From positions 1 through 64,000 of the forward strand of contig NZ_RKLQ01000004.1 in assembly GCF_019599405.1 (NCBI RefSeq): a DNA stretch of 64,000 nucleotides. Reading direction: 5' to 3'. The DNA comes from Haloarcula salinisoli (GTDB lineage: Archaea; Halobacteriota; Halobacteria; Halobacteriales; Haloarculaceae). Below the pieces are notes generated by a model. It did no database searches. It was not told the origin of the DNA and saw only the letters and a list, made by a program, of their open reading frames with translations. Positions within the stretch are counted from its first letter, which is position 1. Every line of letters starts with the position of its first letter. Shown piece after piece: positions 53,629 to 61,670 of the stretch. The position numbers and the translations under genes were made by a program.

Positions 53629-54065
53629 GGCAGATAGAGAGCTCCTACCGCAGGAATACCTCTCTGAAGACACCCGACCACTGTTGACGGAGACAAAAAG
53701 TGCGCAAAATGGCTTAGAGCCTAATTGGGCCTCTCTCAACACTCAGATTCCAAAATCGATTGCGTCTGGAAATCGGTTTGCGACAAAATCCGCGCAAAGC
53801 GTAAGGGTGGTTGAAAAGTGGGCAGATGCAGAAATACAGGGTCTGATCCGCTCTGATGCCAATATTGGAAATGAGGGGGCGTTAGGGTGGTGCCCGTCGA
53901 CGAGAGCATACCTAGAGGAGCTATCGAGCGCTCTCCTGTCCCCATTAGCCATTCTCGAATTGATTTATCATAGTGTTGGGTGGGGGCGGAGTCGATACAG
54001 CAGTGAAATCGCGTGCAGTCTATCGGTTTTGTCTCGAAGTGTTCCATCCACCCTGAAACCGGTTT

Positions 54066-54088
54066 GTCACGCCTCGGTGACGGAGGCG
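54066..54088. repeat. Overlapping alternative hairpins before the PrimPol gene
   Basis: GTCAC/GTGAC (54066-54070 and 54077-54081) and CGCCTC/GAGGCG (54070-54075 and 54083-54088) are perfect but cannot form together. They end 29 bp before the PrimPol ATG. With the pair at 53603-53628 they bracket the same gap. If transcribed, they could form a leader switch; as DNA they could mark an origin of replication or transfer. A frame spanning the gap (53573-54127) has no protein character and is not called. Confidence 0.4.
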
Positions 54089-54117
54089 TATGCGCCGGAA
54101 CAATACCAACTCAAACC

Positions 54118-56217
54118 ATGCCGATAATCGACGTTAGAGACGAGGAAATTCCCGAAGAAATCCGCCCCATCGAGAACTGGATCTGCTGGCGAGAGGGGGA
54201 GCGAGACGGGAAACCTACCAAAATCCCGACGAAACCGTATCGGACCAGTGGCAGCCCGAATCTGGATGTCACCGACCCGAATCAGCGTCGAGATTTCGAG
54301 CAAGCAGTTGCAGCCCACGGCGACAGTCGCGTCAACTCCGACGGCCTCGGATTTGTGTTTACCGAGGATGTCTCCATCACCGGCGTCGACCTCGACAAAT
54401 GCCGTGATGCCGACACCGGCGAACTCAAAGAATGGGCTGAAGATATCATCGACCGATTGGACTCCTACACCGAAGTCTCTCCCTCCGGAACTGGTGTGCA
54501 TATCCTCGTCGGTGGTGAGCTTCCCGATGGTGGGAATCGGAAAGGCAGGGTCGAAATGTATGACTCCGACCGCTACTTCACTGTGACCGGTGAGCATGTC
54601 GATGGGACGCCCCGAGAAATACGGACCTGTCAAGATGACATAGAAGCCATTCACCGAGATTTCATCCGAGGCGGTATCGACTCTGACGGACAGTCGAGTC
54701 TAGATACTGCAGCCGCGTCGAATATATCAAAAAACGGTGGAAACGAAGCCGATTCAACCTCCTCGTCTAGCGGGCAGCACCAGTCAGAATCGCTTCGAGA
54801 TAGATACGGTGATGACCTCGACACCATCGAAGCCTCGGCTGTGAGAGACGCACTGGCGCGAGTCGATGCTCGGTATCTTCCGGAAGTCATGCCGAAAACG
54901 TTCGACGACCTTGCCGGGCCGGGCGTTGCGCTATCGGACGAGGAGCTACTCTCCAAGATGTTCGACGCCAAGGGTGGTAGTCGTCGACGTCGCCTCTACG
55001 ATGGCGACAACTCGATGTGGGGCTCACCACAAGCCGAGTACCCCTCTCAATCTGAAGCCGACATGGCGATGGCTCACTACCTGGCTTTCTGGACGGGTAA
55101 AGACCCTGCTCAGATGGACGCCCTCTTTCGCGATTCCGGTCTGTATCGAGAGAAATGGGACCGGCGTCACTACAGCTCGGGGTCAACGTACGGAGATGTC
55201 ACTATTGCCCGGGCTCTACTCCGCGTGGACGACTACTACGAATTGCCCTCCGCCAATGGGAAGAAATTCGGCGGGTCATCTTCGAACGGGACACGCGAGG
55301 CAACTGATGCATCGACTTCTTTCGACGATTCATCGAAATTTTCGGGCCACGCCGCTGCGGCTGACCCGGGAACTGGTCTGAGCAACGCTGGCGGGTCTGG
55401 CGATACTTCAGATGGCGTGGCGACTGATTCCCCAACCGCCGGCAGTAAAGCCGACACGGAGCCATCCAGCGCCTTTGGTGGCGATGCGAAGCCGGCACCA
55501 GAGCCGCCCTCGCCGACAGTCGACACTGACCCACCTGTCCGAACTCCCGATTCAGCGTCCGGCGACTCCGTCGAAAATGGGTACGTCGCAGAACAGGACG
55601 AACACGGACGCATTCCTGCTTCTCCCCGTGGTCTCGACACCGACGATACGCTCCGTGAGAGTACACAGGAGGCTATGGAACTCACGGCTGCGGCAGCCGG
55701 TAAAGACTGGGAGCGTACAGACCCACATCTGACCGATGACGAAAAGCACGCGAACGACTGGAGTGTGCCTCGCGAAGGCCGGACGCCGACACAGCAGGCC
55801 CTGGACATGGCCCGTGAGGATAACCGGATATTGGCCCGGAAACTTCGTCGGGAAAGCCAGCAGTATGCTGACTATCACGCACTCGAGGAGGAGAACGAGC
55901 GTGTAAAGCTCAGTAACCGGGTATACCTCCAAGCCATCGACGAGCTGATGAGCGAACGTCATCGCTACCGGGAACTGCTTCGGAAGGAAGGCCTCCTGTC
56001 AGAGGAAGATGCTCGTCTTCCCGATCATCCAACGAAGCATCTCAAGGCTATCATCCGGCCGATGATCCGACGCGAAGACACGCCGACGGCCAAGGAAACG
56101 CTCACCGGCATCGACGCGGTCCTTCAGCAATACACCGAGGCCAACGAACAAATCAGAGGGGCGGACCGAAAGACCAGTACAGGTGTCCGTGACCGGTTGT
56201 CTCGGCTGTTCGGGTAG
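54118..56217 (+). CDS. PrimPol-type (NrS-1-like) replication protein
   Basis: 699 residues from ATG 54118. The primase-polymerase core (1-215) shows ENWICWREGERDGKPTKIP, the catalytic D91/D93 in GVDLDKC, S123-G-T-G-V-H128 and DRYFTVTG. A helical domain (about 270-400; RRLYDGDNSMWG, then SEADMAMAHYLAFWTGKDP) resembles the helix-bundle domain beside phage and plasmid PrimPols. A disordered linker and a C-terminal coiled coil (LEEENERVKLSNRVYLQAID) follow. No helicase domain is attached. It could start DNA synthesis on the plasmid or on transferred single strands, which its place behind the coupling ATPase favours. Confidence 0.82.
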   Translation: MPIIDVRDEEIPEEIRPIENWICWREGERDGKPTKIPTKPYRTSGSPNLDVTDPNQRRDFEQAVAAHGDSRVNSDGLGFVFTEDVSITGVDLDKCRDADTGELKEWAEDIIDRLDSYTEVSPSGTGVHILVGGELPDGGNRKGRVEMYDSDRYFTVTGEHVDGTPREIRTCQDDIEAIHRDFIRGGIDSDGQSSLDTAAASNISKNGGNEADSTSSSSGQHQSESLRDRYGDDLDTIEASAVRDALARVDARYLPEVMPKTFDDLAGPGVALSDEELLSKMFDAKGGSRRRRLYDGDNSMWGSPQAEYPSQSEADMAMAHYLAFWTGKDPAQMDALFRDSGLYREKWDRRHYSSGSTYGDVTIARALLRVDDYYELPSANGKKFGGSSSNGTREATDASTSFDDSSKFSGHAAAADPGTGLSNAGGSGDTSDGVATDSPTAGSKADTEPSSAFGGDAKPAPEPPSPTVDTDPPVRTPDSASGDSVENGYVAEQDEHGRIPASPRGLDTDDTLRESTQEAMELTAAAAGKDWERTDPHLTDDEKHANDWSVPREGRTPTQQALDMAREDNRILARKLRRESQQYADYHALEEENERVKLSNRVYLQAIDELMSERHRYRELLRKEGLLSEEDARLPDHPTKHLKAIIRPMIRREDTPTAKETLTGIDAVLQQYTEANEQIRGADRKTSTGVRDRLSRLFG

Positions 56218-56329
56218 CGTTTCTTGAGCAGCCGTGTGACCAATGTCTCGAGAATCTGTTCTCGCTTTATTGTCGTTGAGTCAGTCGTAGGAAGGCGCCT
56301 CTCAAGAAATCCCTCAAAGGCTCAATATC

Positions 56330-56428
56330 TTAATTTGATGTCCGGCAATACGGGCAGTGCTGCTCTGTGACTTTCGAATTATAAATTCGGCCGCAAGCAA
56401 CGCATTCTTTAATGGGGTTGTTGCTCAT
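56330..56428 (-). CDS. 32-residue CxxC/CxxC zinc-finger microprotein
   Basis: A short frame starting ATG 56428, beginning MSNNPIKECVACGRIYNS, with a second knuckle CPYC near the end. C9, C12, C25 and C28 form a complete zinc-ribbon-like set. Very small CxxC proteins are common and functional in haloarchaea. It is the only gene-like item in the 444-bp gap between the PrimPol gene and the wHTH gene. Confidence 0.55.
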   Translation of the reverse strand: MSNNPIKECVACGRIYNSKVTEQHCPYCRTSN

Positions 56429-56661
56429 ACGAGTCTTAAGCTATAATATAATATAGCAGTTCCCCTATTTTCTCGCCATCAGACAGTAGAAGGACTGTAC
56501 TGACAGATTGAAAACCGCGAATAGGTCATTGTCAGGAATCCAGCAACGTGCGATTTGTCTTGTCGCGTGTGGACAGAGCCTTGAGACCTAAACTGAAATA
56601 ATCCAGTTAACAGTAGTTATTTCACAGAGAAATGCGTTAGTCCTTGTAAGTGACCTCGAAT

Positions 56662-57228
56662 ATGGATCTGACCGATACCCCTCAGGATATACTGGGAGAC
56701 GATGAAGAAGCCCCTGACTTCGATGCGTGGGAGTCTCCCGACGATGTACTGAAGGAAGGACCGACCAGAGAGCGGATGCTGGACGTCATCATGCAGCTGC
56801 GAGAGCCAACGAAGGTGTCGACTATCGCGACGCGAGCAAACTGTGATACAGAGACTGCTCGCGACTATCTCCAGTGGTTTGCTGAGATGGGGATGGTGCG
56901 TGAGCTGTCCGGACGGCCTGTACGATATGAGCGGAACAACTCCTATCTGCAGTGGCGCAGAATCGAGCAGATTCGCCAACAGTACTCAGAAACAGAGATT
57001 GTGGCACGTCTGAAAGAGACGCTTGATGCGGCCACGGAGTATCGAGAACGCTTCGAAGTTGACTCTCCAGACGATGTCTCTCTTGTTGAGGAGAGCTATG
57101 ATGAGTCAGTAGAGGACATCTGGGAAGCGGTATCAAACTGGAAGACCCTCGAAGAGAGAGCAGCGTTGTTGGATGCTGCTCGCCGCGAGGATACGTCTGG
57201 CGGGCATACTGAGACAATCGATGCCTGA
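56662..57228 (+). CDS. Winged-HTH protein, antitoxin-like partner (module B)
   Basis: 188 residues from ATG 56662 (GTG 56650 possible). The winged helix lies at about residues 34-90 (RERMLDVIMQLREPTKVST, recognition helix CDTETARDYLQWFAEMGMV, wing ELSGRPVRYERNNSYLQWR). A helical tail follows (YSETEIVARLKETLDAATEY). It is the paralog of the protein at 26739-27272, with the same GRPVxYERN wing. It overlaps the start of the TumE-like gene by 8 bp. Confidence 0.72.
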   Translation: MDLTDTPQDILGDDEEAPDFDAWESPDDVLKEGPTRERMLDVIMQLREPTKVSTIATRANCDTETARDYLQWFAEMGMVRELSGRPVRYERNNSYLQWRRIEQIRQQYSETEIVARLKETLDAATEYRERFEVDSPDDVSLVEESYDESVEDIWEAVSNWKTLEERAALLDAARREDTSGGHTETIDA

Positions 57229-57649
57229 GGGGGCCACAGACGGTGTTGGTGGCCTCGATAGCGATGTCTTAGAACGGATCGGACGACGTCTTCGTGGGAG
57301 TGCTCGTTTTGCAACTGTCGAGTACCGCCCTGAGTATGCCCCGAACGCAGTCGTCGCCGAGTACGATCTCGGATATTTCCCCGCCGCCATAGAGCGTGCA
57401 TATCTTCGTATTCGGTGGTTCAAAACGGATGATTTCAACGTTCACTACACGGAGCAGTATCGGGACGGAAACTCGTGGGAGTGCAGATGGGATTGTCATC
57501 CGAACAGCCACAACGACCGGGAGCATTTTCACCCACCGCCCGACGCAATTACGCCTGGCCAGGACATGGAGTTCGAAAGTGATTGGCGAGCAGTGATTTC
57601 GGAGATTCTGTCGGAGTTGGATGAGCGTATTCAGTCGTTCTGGGAGTGA
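57221..57649 (+). CDS. TumE-like protein (module B)
   Basis: 142 residues from ATG 57221, overlapping the upstream stop. RIRWFKTDDFNVHY, WECRWDCHPNSHNDREHFH and the final helix LSELDERIQSFWE align along the length with the protein at 27273-27719. The shared WECRWDxHPNxHNxxxHFHxPP block with two invariant His pairs probably forms the active or binding site. Toxin function is inferred from the resemblance to TumE and the coupled wHTH gene. Confidence 0.65.
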   Translation: MPEGATDGVGGLDSDVLERIGRRLRGSARFATVEYRPEYAPNAVVAEYDLGYFPAAIERAYLRIRWFKTDDFNVHYTEQYRDGNSWECRWDCHPNSHNDREHFHPPPDAITPGQDMEFESDWRAVISEILSELDERIQSFWE

Positions 57650-57707
57650 CCGTAGTACCCTCTGATACGACCGATGAGAACTTTTCTCAGCTACCCACTT
57701 TGCTCTC

Positions 57708-57754
57708 CCCGCGTATTTGTCCCCAAAGGAGACTGAGGGAGTCAGGGGTGGAGC
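57708..57754 (+). repeat. Direct repeat with internal hairpin, copy 1
   Basis: Begins CCCGCGTATTTGTCCCCAAA and ends GGGGTGGAGC. The centre GTCCCC-AAA-GGAGAC folds with one mismatch. It is 172 bp from copy 2; weaker similarity extends about 17 bp further left in both copies. Both lie in the 365-bp gap before the RPA fusion gene. Confidence 0.65.
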
Positions 57755-57879
57755 GAATCACACTCGTCCGCCGATTGATTCCTTCGTTGTTCGCTTCCAA
57801 CCGGGGTGAATCAGCGTTTTTCTCCCCACCTCGGCCGTGAGGTCAGTGAGACACCTTCTCGGAAGCCCGCTTCGCATTT

Positions 57880-57926
57880 CCCGCGTATTAGCCCCCAAAG
57901 GGGGCTGAGGGGATGTGGGGCGGAGC
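57880..57926 (+). repeat. Direct repeat with internal hairpin, copy 2
   Basis: Begins CCCGCGTATTAGCCCCCAAA and ends GGGGCGGAGC. The centre AGCCCCC-AAA-GGGGGCT (57890-57906) is a perfect 7-bp hairpin. Stem changes relative to copy 1 mostly keep pairing. It lies 88 bp before the RPA fusion ATG and could be an operator, an iteron or a transcribed leader element. Confidence 0.65.
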
Positions 57927-58014
57927 AGGTCCGAGAGATAGTTGTGATGTCACGATTATCGAGGTCTCGCAGCCCGTTCCGGTCTACCCCAGGACTCCCC
58001 TCAGAGAGACGACC

Positions 58015-59610
58015 ATGAGTGTCAACACTAACTCCGACGTAGCGTCCCGTGCGGCAAACATCAGCGGCGAATTCGAGACAATCGGTGTCGACATGTCGCC
58101 GGCATCGGTCGAAGAGCAGATGGAGTCGATGACCGCGTTCAAGGTGCCTGTCGACGACGCACAGGTGGCGGTTGTTCGCAAGATCATCGATGAGTTCGAC
58201 CTTTCGGACGACGACGTCTCCGAGGACCTCGCGGCTCTGGCGGGCTACAGTTCCAGTGGCGGTCGGTCAGAAGACTTCGACCGAACGCTGCTCAGTGAGA
58301 TAGCGGACCTCGGCGACGAAGAGTGGGTGGACGTTCGAGCACAGGTCATCGACCTCTGGGATGTAACGCATGACTCCATGGCTCAGGTCGGCCTCGTGGC
58401 AGACGAGAGTGCCCAGATGAAGTTCGTCAAGTGGGCGAAGAACACCGACGAGCTCCCGACTCTCGAAGAAGGTGTGACCTACGACTTCTCGTCGGTCATC
58501 ACCAACGAGTACGAGGGCAAATTCAGTATCTCGCTCAACAAAGCCAGTAGCGTCGTAGAGGCCGAACAGGAAGTCATCCCGGCCGACGGCTCTGTGAGTG
58601 CCACCGGGACGCTCGTCGCCATCGAGGATGGCTCTGGGCTCATCAAGCGCTGCCCGGAGGAGAACTGCAGTCGACTGGTGACGAACGGCCGCTGCGCTGA
58701 ACACGGTGAGGTCGATGGTGAGTTCGACCTTCGTATCAAGGCGATTCTCGACGATGGTCAATCGGCAGTCCGGGCGCTGTTCAACGACGAAATGACTGAA
58801 GCGGTCACTGGCATGAGCCTGGAGGAAGCTATCGAGATGGCGATGGAAACAGTGGACCCCACTGTCGTACTCAACGCCTTCCGAGACCAGCTCATCGGCC
58901 GAACCTTCGAAGTCAGTGGTCCCGTCATCGGCGACTACTTCCTCGTCGACGATGTGGCCCAGACGGTCTACTCCAGTGAACAGCCTGGTCTGGAAGACGG
59001 TGCCCTCGATCCGGCACGAACGCAGCGCCAACCGGCCAAGCGTGTCTTCGCACAGGACCTGAATCAGGCGACGCACTCATTCACCCGTCCCGAAGACGGT
59101 GAGGAGGACCGAGCGCCGAACTTCTCACTGCTCCCCTCCGGTGAAGCAGCCAACCGGGTCTTCGTCGTTGGAACGCTCATGGAGACGAGGGATGTCGGGA
59201 CGGACTCAGAGTACTGGCGCGGGACGGTCATGGCGGCTTCTGAATCGGTCAGTGTCTACGCTGGTGAGTACCAGCCGGAGGCGATGCAGGTCCTCTCTTC
59301 GACCGAGACACCCTGCTATGTGGCTGTAATCGGGAAGATACACAGCTACGAAACGGATTACGGAATCAACGTCTCGCTCCAGCCTGAACACATTTCGGTG
59401 GTGGACGAAGCGGTTCGGGACTCGTGGGTAGCAGAGACGCTGGACGCTACGCAGGACCGACTGGGCGCACTTGAAAGCGGTGAGACTGAGGAAGCAGACG
59501 CTGTGTTGGCTGTCTACGAGGGGAATACGGAAGACGTCGAGTCGGCGGTTGAGGACGCTGTAGACGAACTGGTAGCCGAGATGGACGTTCCGGAGACACC
59601 AGCTCAGTAG
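58015..59610 (+). CDS. rpa: Natural fusion of RPA (single-stranded DNA-binding) and Rpap
   Basis: 531 residues from ATG 58015. The N-terminal ~320 residues have OB-fold pattern (YDFSSVITNEYEGKFSISL) and the haloarchaeal RPA zinc finger C213-x4-C218-x8-C227-x2-H230. From about residue 340 the sequence changes to an Rpap-like part (KRVFAQDLNQATHSF, then RVFVVGTLMETRDVG and a second OB-like VAVIGKIHSYET). On haloarchaeal chromosomes these are two adjacent genes; here they are one protein. The tail is acidic. It should coat single-stranded DNA during plasmid replication or transfer. Confidence 0.82.
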   Translation: MSVNTNSDVASRAANISGEFETIGVDMSPASVEEQMESMTAFKVPVDDAQVAVVRKIIDEFDLSDDDVSEDLAALAGYSSSGGRSEDFDRTLLSEIADLGDEEWVDVRAQVIDLWDVTHDSMAQVGLVADESAQMKFVKWAKNTDELPTLEEGVTYDFSSVITNEYEGKFSISLNKASSVVEAEQEVIPADGSVSATGTLVAIEDGSGLIKRCPEENCSRLVTNGRCAEHGEVDGEFDLRIKAILDDGQSAVRALFNDEMTEAVTGMSLEEAIEMAMETVDPTVVLNAFRDQLIGRTFEVSGPVIGDYFLVDDVAQTVYSSEQPGLEDGALDPARTQRQPAKRVFAQDLNQATHSFTRPEDGEEDRAPNFSLLPSGEAANRVFVVGTLMETRDVGTDSEYWRGTVMAASESVSVYAGEYQPEAMQVLSSTETPCYVAVIGKIHSYETDYGINVSLQPEHISVVDEAVRDSWVAETLDATQDRLGALESGETEEADAVLAVYEGNTEDVESAVEDAVDELVAEMDVPETPAQ

Positions 59611-59942
59611 GAGCCCTCGTTTTGGTTGGTTTGCTTAGTAGAGATATGCAAGTGGATTGTATACGTACGGACGCTGACTTCGACTCATTGTGTAGGTCAT
59701 ATTTAAGCGAGTATACGACTCACAGACTCTCGACTGGCGTGTCGTCAACAGTGCTGCTGGTGTACTCTTTTCCGAAACTTCTGACAGCGAATATCAGGCC
59801 CAACTAGGAGGGTGCATGTGCCCTCACCTAATTAGGAGGGTAATGAGGACACGAACATTAGTAGGAGACGCAGTAAGAAAAACTCAGAGCTTGATATTCA
59901 CTATCTTCAAAGTTTTTGATACAATATCAAGACAATGTCCTG
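59611..59942. other. Gap with short GGAGGGT repeats, no clear gene
   Basis: 332 bp between convergent genes. TAGGAGGGT occurs twice (about 59804-59812 and 59831-59839), and the first copy pairs loosely with CCCTCACCTA. The right end is AT-rich (TTTTTGATACAATATC). A 50-codon frame starting MQVDCIRTDADFDSL has nothing to support it. Terminators for both flanking genes are the likeliest content. Confidence 0.3.
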
Positions 59943-60416
59943 TTACGAACCGGATTTGTGTATGTTGCTGGAAGTGGAAGGCTCTGTAGTCTCCTGACGA
60001 TTCCCTGCTGGAAGACCGAGCTCCGCGAACGAGACCGACGAGTCCTCGATGTCGTCGACGGGGATCGAGTCGACGACTGTTAATGGGATATCTTTCATCC
60101 GAGAGCCGAGTTCGCGTTTGACCAGGGTCGTGCTCTCATCTACTGAGCTGGCCTCTATCACCACTGTAATGTCCAGTACGACCATGGCGTAGCCGTGTGT
60201 GCAAAGCACTGCTTCCATCTCCCAGCTACAGCTTGGGCAGGCCACGTCTTGGACCGAAATATTGGCAGAACGAACCGCTGAGGCGTCTGCTCGACGGCCA
60301 ACTTCAGCAACGGCGATATTGATCGCGTCTTGGACGCCTGGAGCCCCCGGCACGACCCACGGCAGCGTGAGTCGTACTTGATACCAACCTTCTGACTGTG
60401 CTACATCCGTGCTCAT
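59943..60416 (-). CDS. UPF0212/DUF555-family protein
   Basis: 157 residues. The pattern PGVQDAINIAVAEVGRR, then VACPSCSWEMEAVLCTHGYA, AMVVLDITVVIEASS and an ending LGSRMKDIPLTVVD matches the UPF0212 family of archaeal proteins, including its CPxC knuckle. The family function is unknown. A 30-residue polar tail is added here. It stands alone with gene-poor DNA on both sides. Confidence 0.75.
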   Translation of the reverse strand: MSTDVAQSEGWYQVRLTLPWVVPGAPGVQDAINIAVAEVGRRADASAVRSANISVQDVACPSCSWEMEAVLCTHGYAMVVLDITVVIEASSVDESTTLVKRELGSRMKDIPLTVVDSIPVDDIEDSSVSFAELGLPAGNRQETTEPSTSSNIHKSGS

Positions 60417-60646
60417 GTCGAGCTCTTACCGGGTGAATTCGTCTTCACACAGCTGTATGCATCGGGTGCTGCGTTGGCTGCTGAAACTGTGCTACTCTTC
60501 AAAACCTGGCTATGGATCATGATTGGGAGGTATCTATCGAGCGCCGGCAGGAGGACTGACACATTGGAGGGCCATGACCCCTGTCCTGTTATCGACGAGG
60601 GGTAATTTGGTGGGCTGGCTATGGAGGGCTATCTCACCCGCAAGCG

Positions 60647-60688
60647 GTGCATTGCAGGGCTTCGATTCAGGCTTTCTCCGCAATGCAC
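60647..60688. repeat. Inverted repeat GTGCATTGC/GCAATGCAC in a gene-poor gap
   Basis: Perfect 9-bp arms with a 24-bp loop; the total span of 42 bp equals that of the 19146-19187 repeat. It lies in the 462-bp gap 60417-60878, which otherwise holds only the TTACAACGGTTGCAAC box. No gene is supported in the gap. Confidence 0.45.
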
Positions 60689-60721
60689 TCCTTGGTGGGA
60701 GTGGATATAATAACTCCAGAG

Positions 60722-60737
60722 TTACAACGGTTGCAAC
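60722..60737 (+). promoter_or_regulatory. Third TTACAAnnGTTG box
   Basis: TTACAACGGTTGCAAC matches the boxes at 43025-43040 and 48664-48679 at all fixed positions of TTACAAnnGTTGsAAy. It lacks the TTGTAA left half that makes the other two palindromic. It stands 141 bp before the membrane protein at 60879. Confidence 0.45.
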
Positions 60738-60878
60738 GGTACCTACTCTTTTCTCGACATGTTTGCTTCCGACCAATTGTTAGCGGCCTACAAGCAGTTC
60801 CAGGGGTGGACATGAGATCGTTTCAGACCAAATCAACCGCTCAGAATACCTATAACCTCGCCTCTCCGATGTTAGTCT

Positions 60879-61310
60879 GTGCAAGTCGGTCCCTCCCTGA
60901 TCGAGAACCCACTGCTGGGTGCAGCCCTCACTCTGACAGTGATCATCCTCGTCGGAAACTTGGTGGCGTTGGGATACTGGGCTCAGGCGGAAGCGTCGGC
61001 ACGAGACGGGTCAACACTGTGGACGTTCATCATGCTCTCTTCGGGCTACGGGCTGGTCTACTACGTTTGGGTCCGCTATATCCGAAACAACTGGGAAGCC
61101 CGCACGCAGCCAGCTGACCGGCGCGAACGGCTGGTCACCGCTTACTCGGTGGCCGTCTTGCTGGCCTTCGTGGTCGGGGCGTTCCTCACACCCCCTGACC
61201 CGTTCACGCAGGTCCTCACATTCCCGGCGCTGTTTGTTGGGTCGTTTGTCCTCTCGTTCCTTCTGGTCTCGCGAGACTCAGTCGGCAGTGCCGGCGACCC
61301 TGCTGCCTAA
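60879..61310 (+). CDS. Four-helix membrane protein of unknown function
   Basis: 143 residues starting GTG 60879. Helices at PLLGAALTLTVIILVGNLVA, LWTFIMLSSGYGLVYYVWV, AYSVAVLLAFVVGAFL and FPALFVGSFVLSFLLV; a charged loop (RYIRNNWEARTQPADRRERL) separates the pairs. CCTATAACC about 28 bp before the GTG fits a leaderless transcript. It could be related to the secretion cluster through the upstream TTACAAnnGTTG box, but there is no family evidence. Confidence 0.6.
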   Translation: MQVGPSLIENPLLGAALTLTVIILVGNLVALGYWAQAEASARDGSTLWTFIMLSSGYGLVYYVWVRYIRNNWEARTQPADRRERLVTAYSVAVLLAFVVGAFLTPPDPFTQVLTFPALFVGSFVLSFLLVSRDSVGSAGDPAA

Positions 61311-61497
61311 ATCTTATCGACATCCCTTGATCATTGGCGACAGCGTAGTTAACGTGGGCCAGTTGGCCTGTACTACCAGAGTCTCTCCCGGCAGTGATCC
61401 GGGACGATTACCTACTGGTCGAGACCACTTGTCACCCACTGTGACGACCACTACCATCGGCCCGGCGATGAACTCCAAACTCTAATTCGACTAGTCT

Positions 61498-61538
61498 TAA
61501 CCAACATTTCGGACAAATCCCCGCAGAGTGTTGGTTAA
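61498..61538. promoter_or_regulatory. Inverted repeat TTAACCAACA/TGTTGGTTAA upstream of the nuclease operon
   Basis: Perfect 10-bp arms (61498-61507 and 61529-61538) with a 21-bp loop; the left arm is followed by TTTCGGAC. The arms, the CGGAC extension and the spacing all match the repeat at 19146-19187. It is 132 bp before the nuclease-like gene in the 360-bp gap 61311-61670, which shows no other feature. A common regulator of both operons is the favoured reading. Confidence 0.65.
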
Positions 61539-61670
61539 CTCTGTAAACAAAATACACTATCCCAGCCATAGCTCGCCACCCGGTCCCTCGCGTGAGTTTA
61601 TCCTTCAGCCAATCGGTCCGAACGTTCGACGCGACGGGTTTTATCTGACCGCTGGTTATCCAGAGCGAGT

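Noticed and set aside
53573-54127. 184-codon rightward frame between the coupling ATPase and PrimPol genes
   Set aside because: It overlaps the ATPase end and the PrimPol start. Its composition (Ser/Arg/Leu-rich, few acidic residues) does not look haloarchaeal, and it runs through perfect hairpins. Treated as non-coding.
59622-59807. 61-codon rightward frame after the RPA fusion
   Set aside because: It starts at a weak codon within 12 bp of the RPA stop and has mixed composition. The last part has no acidic character and there is no family match.
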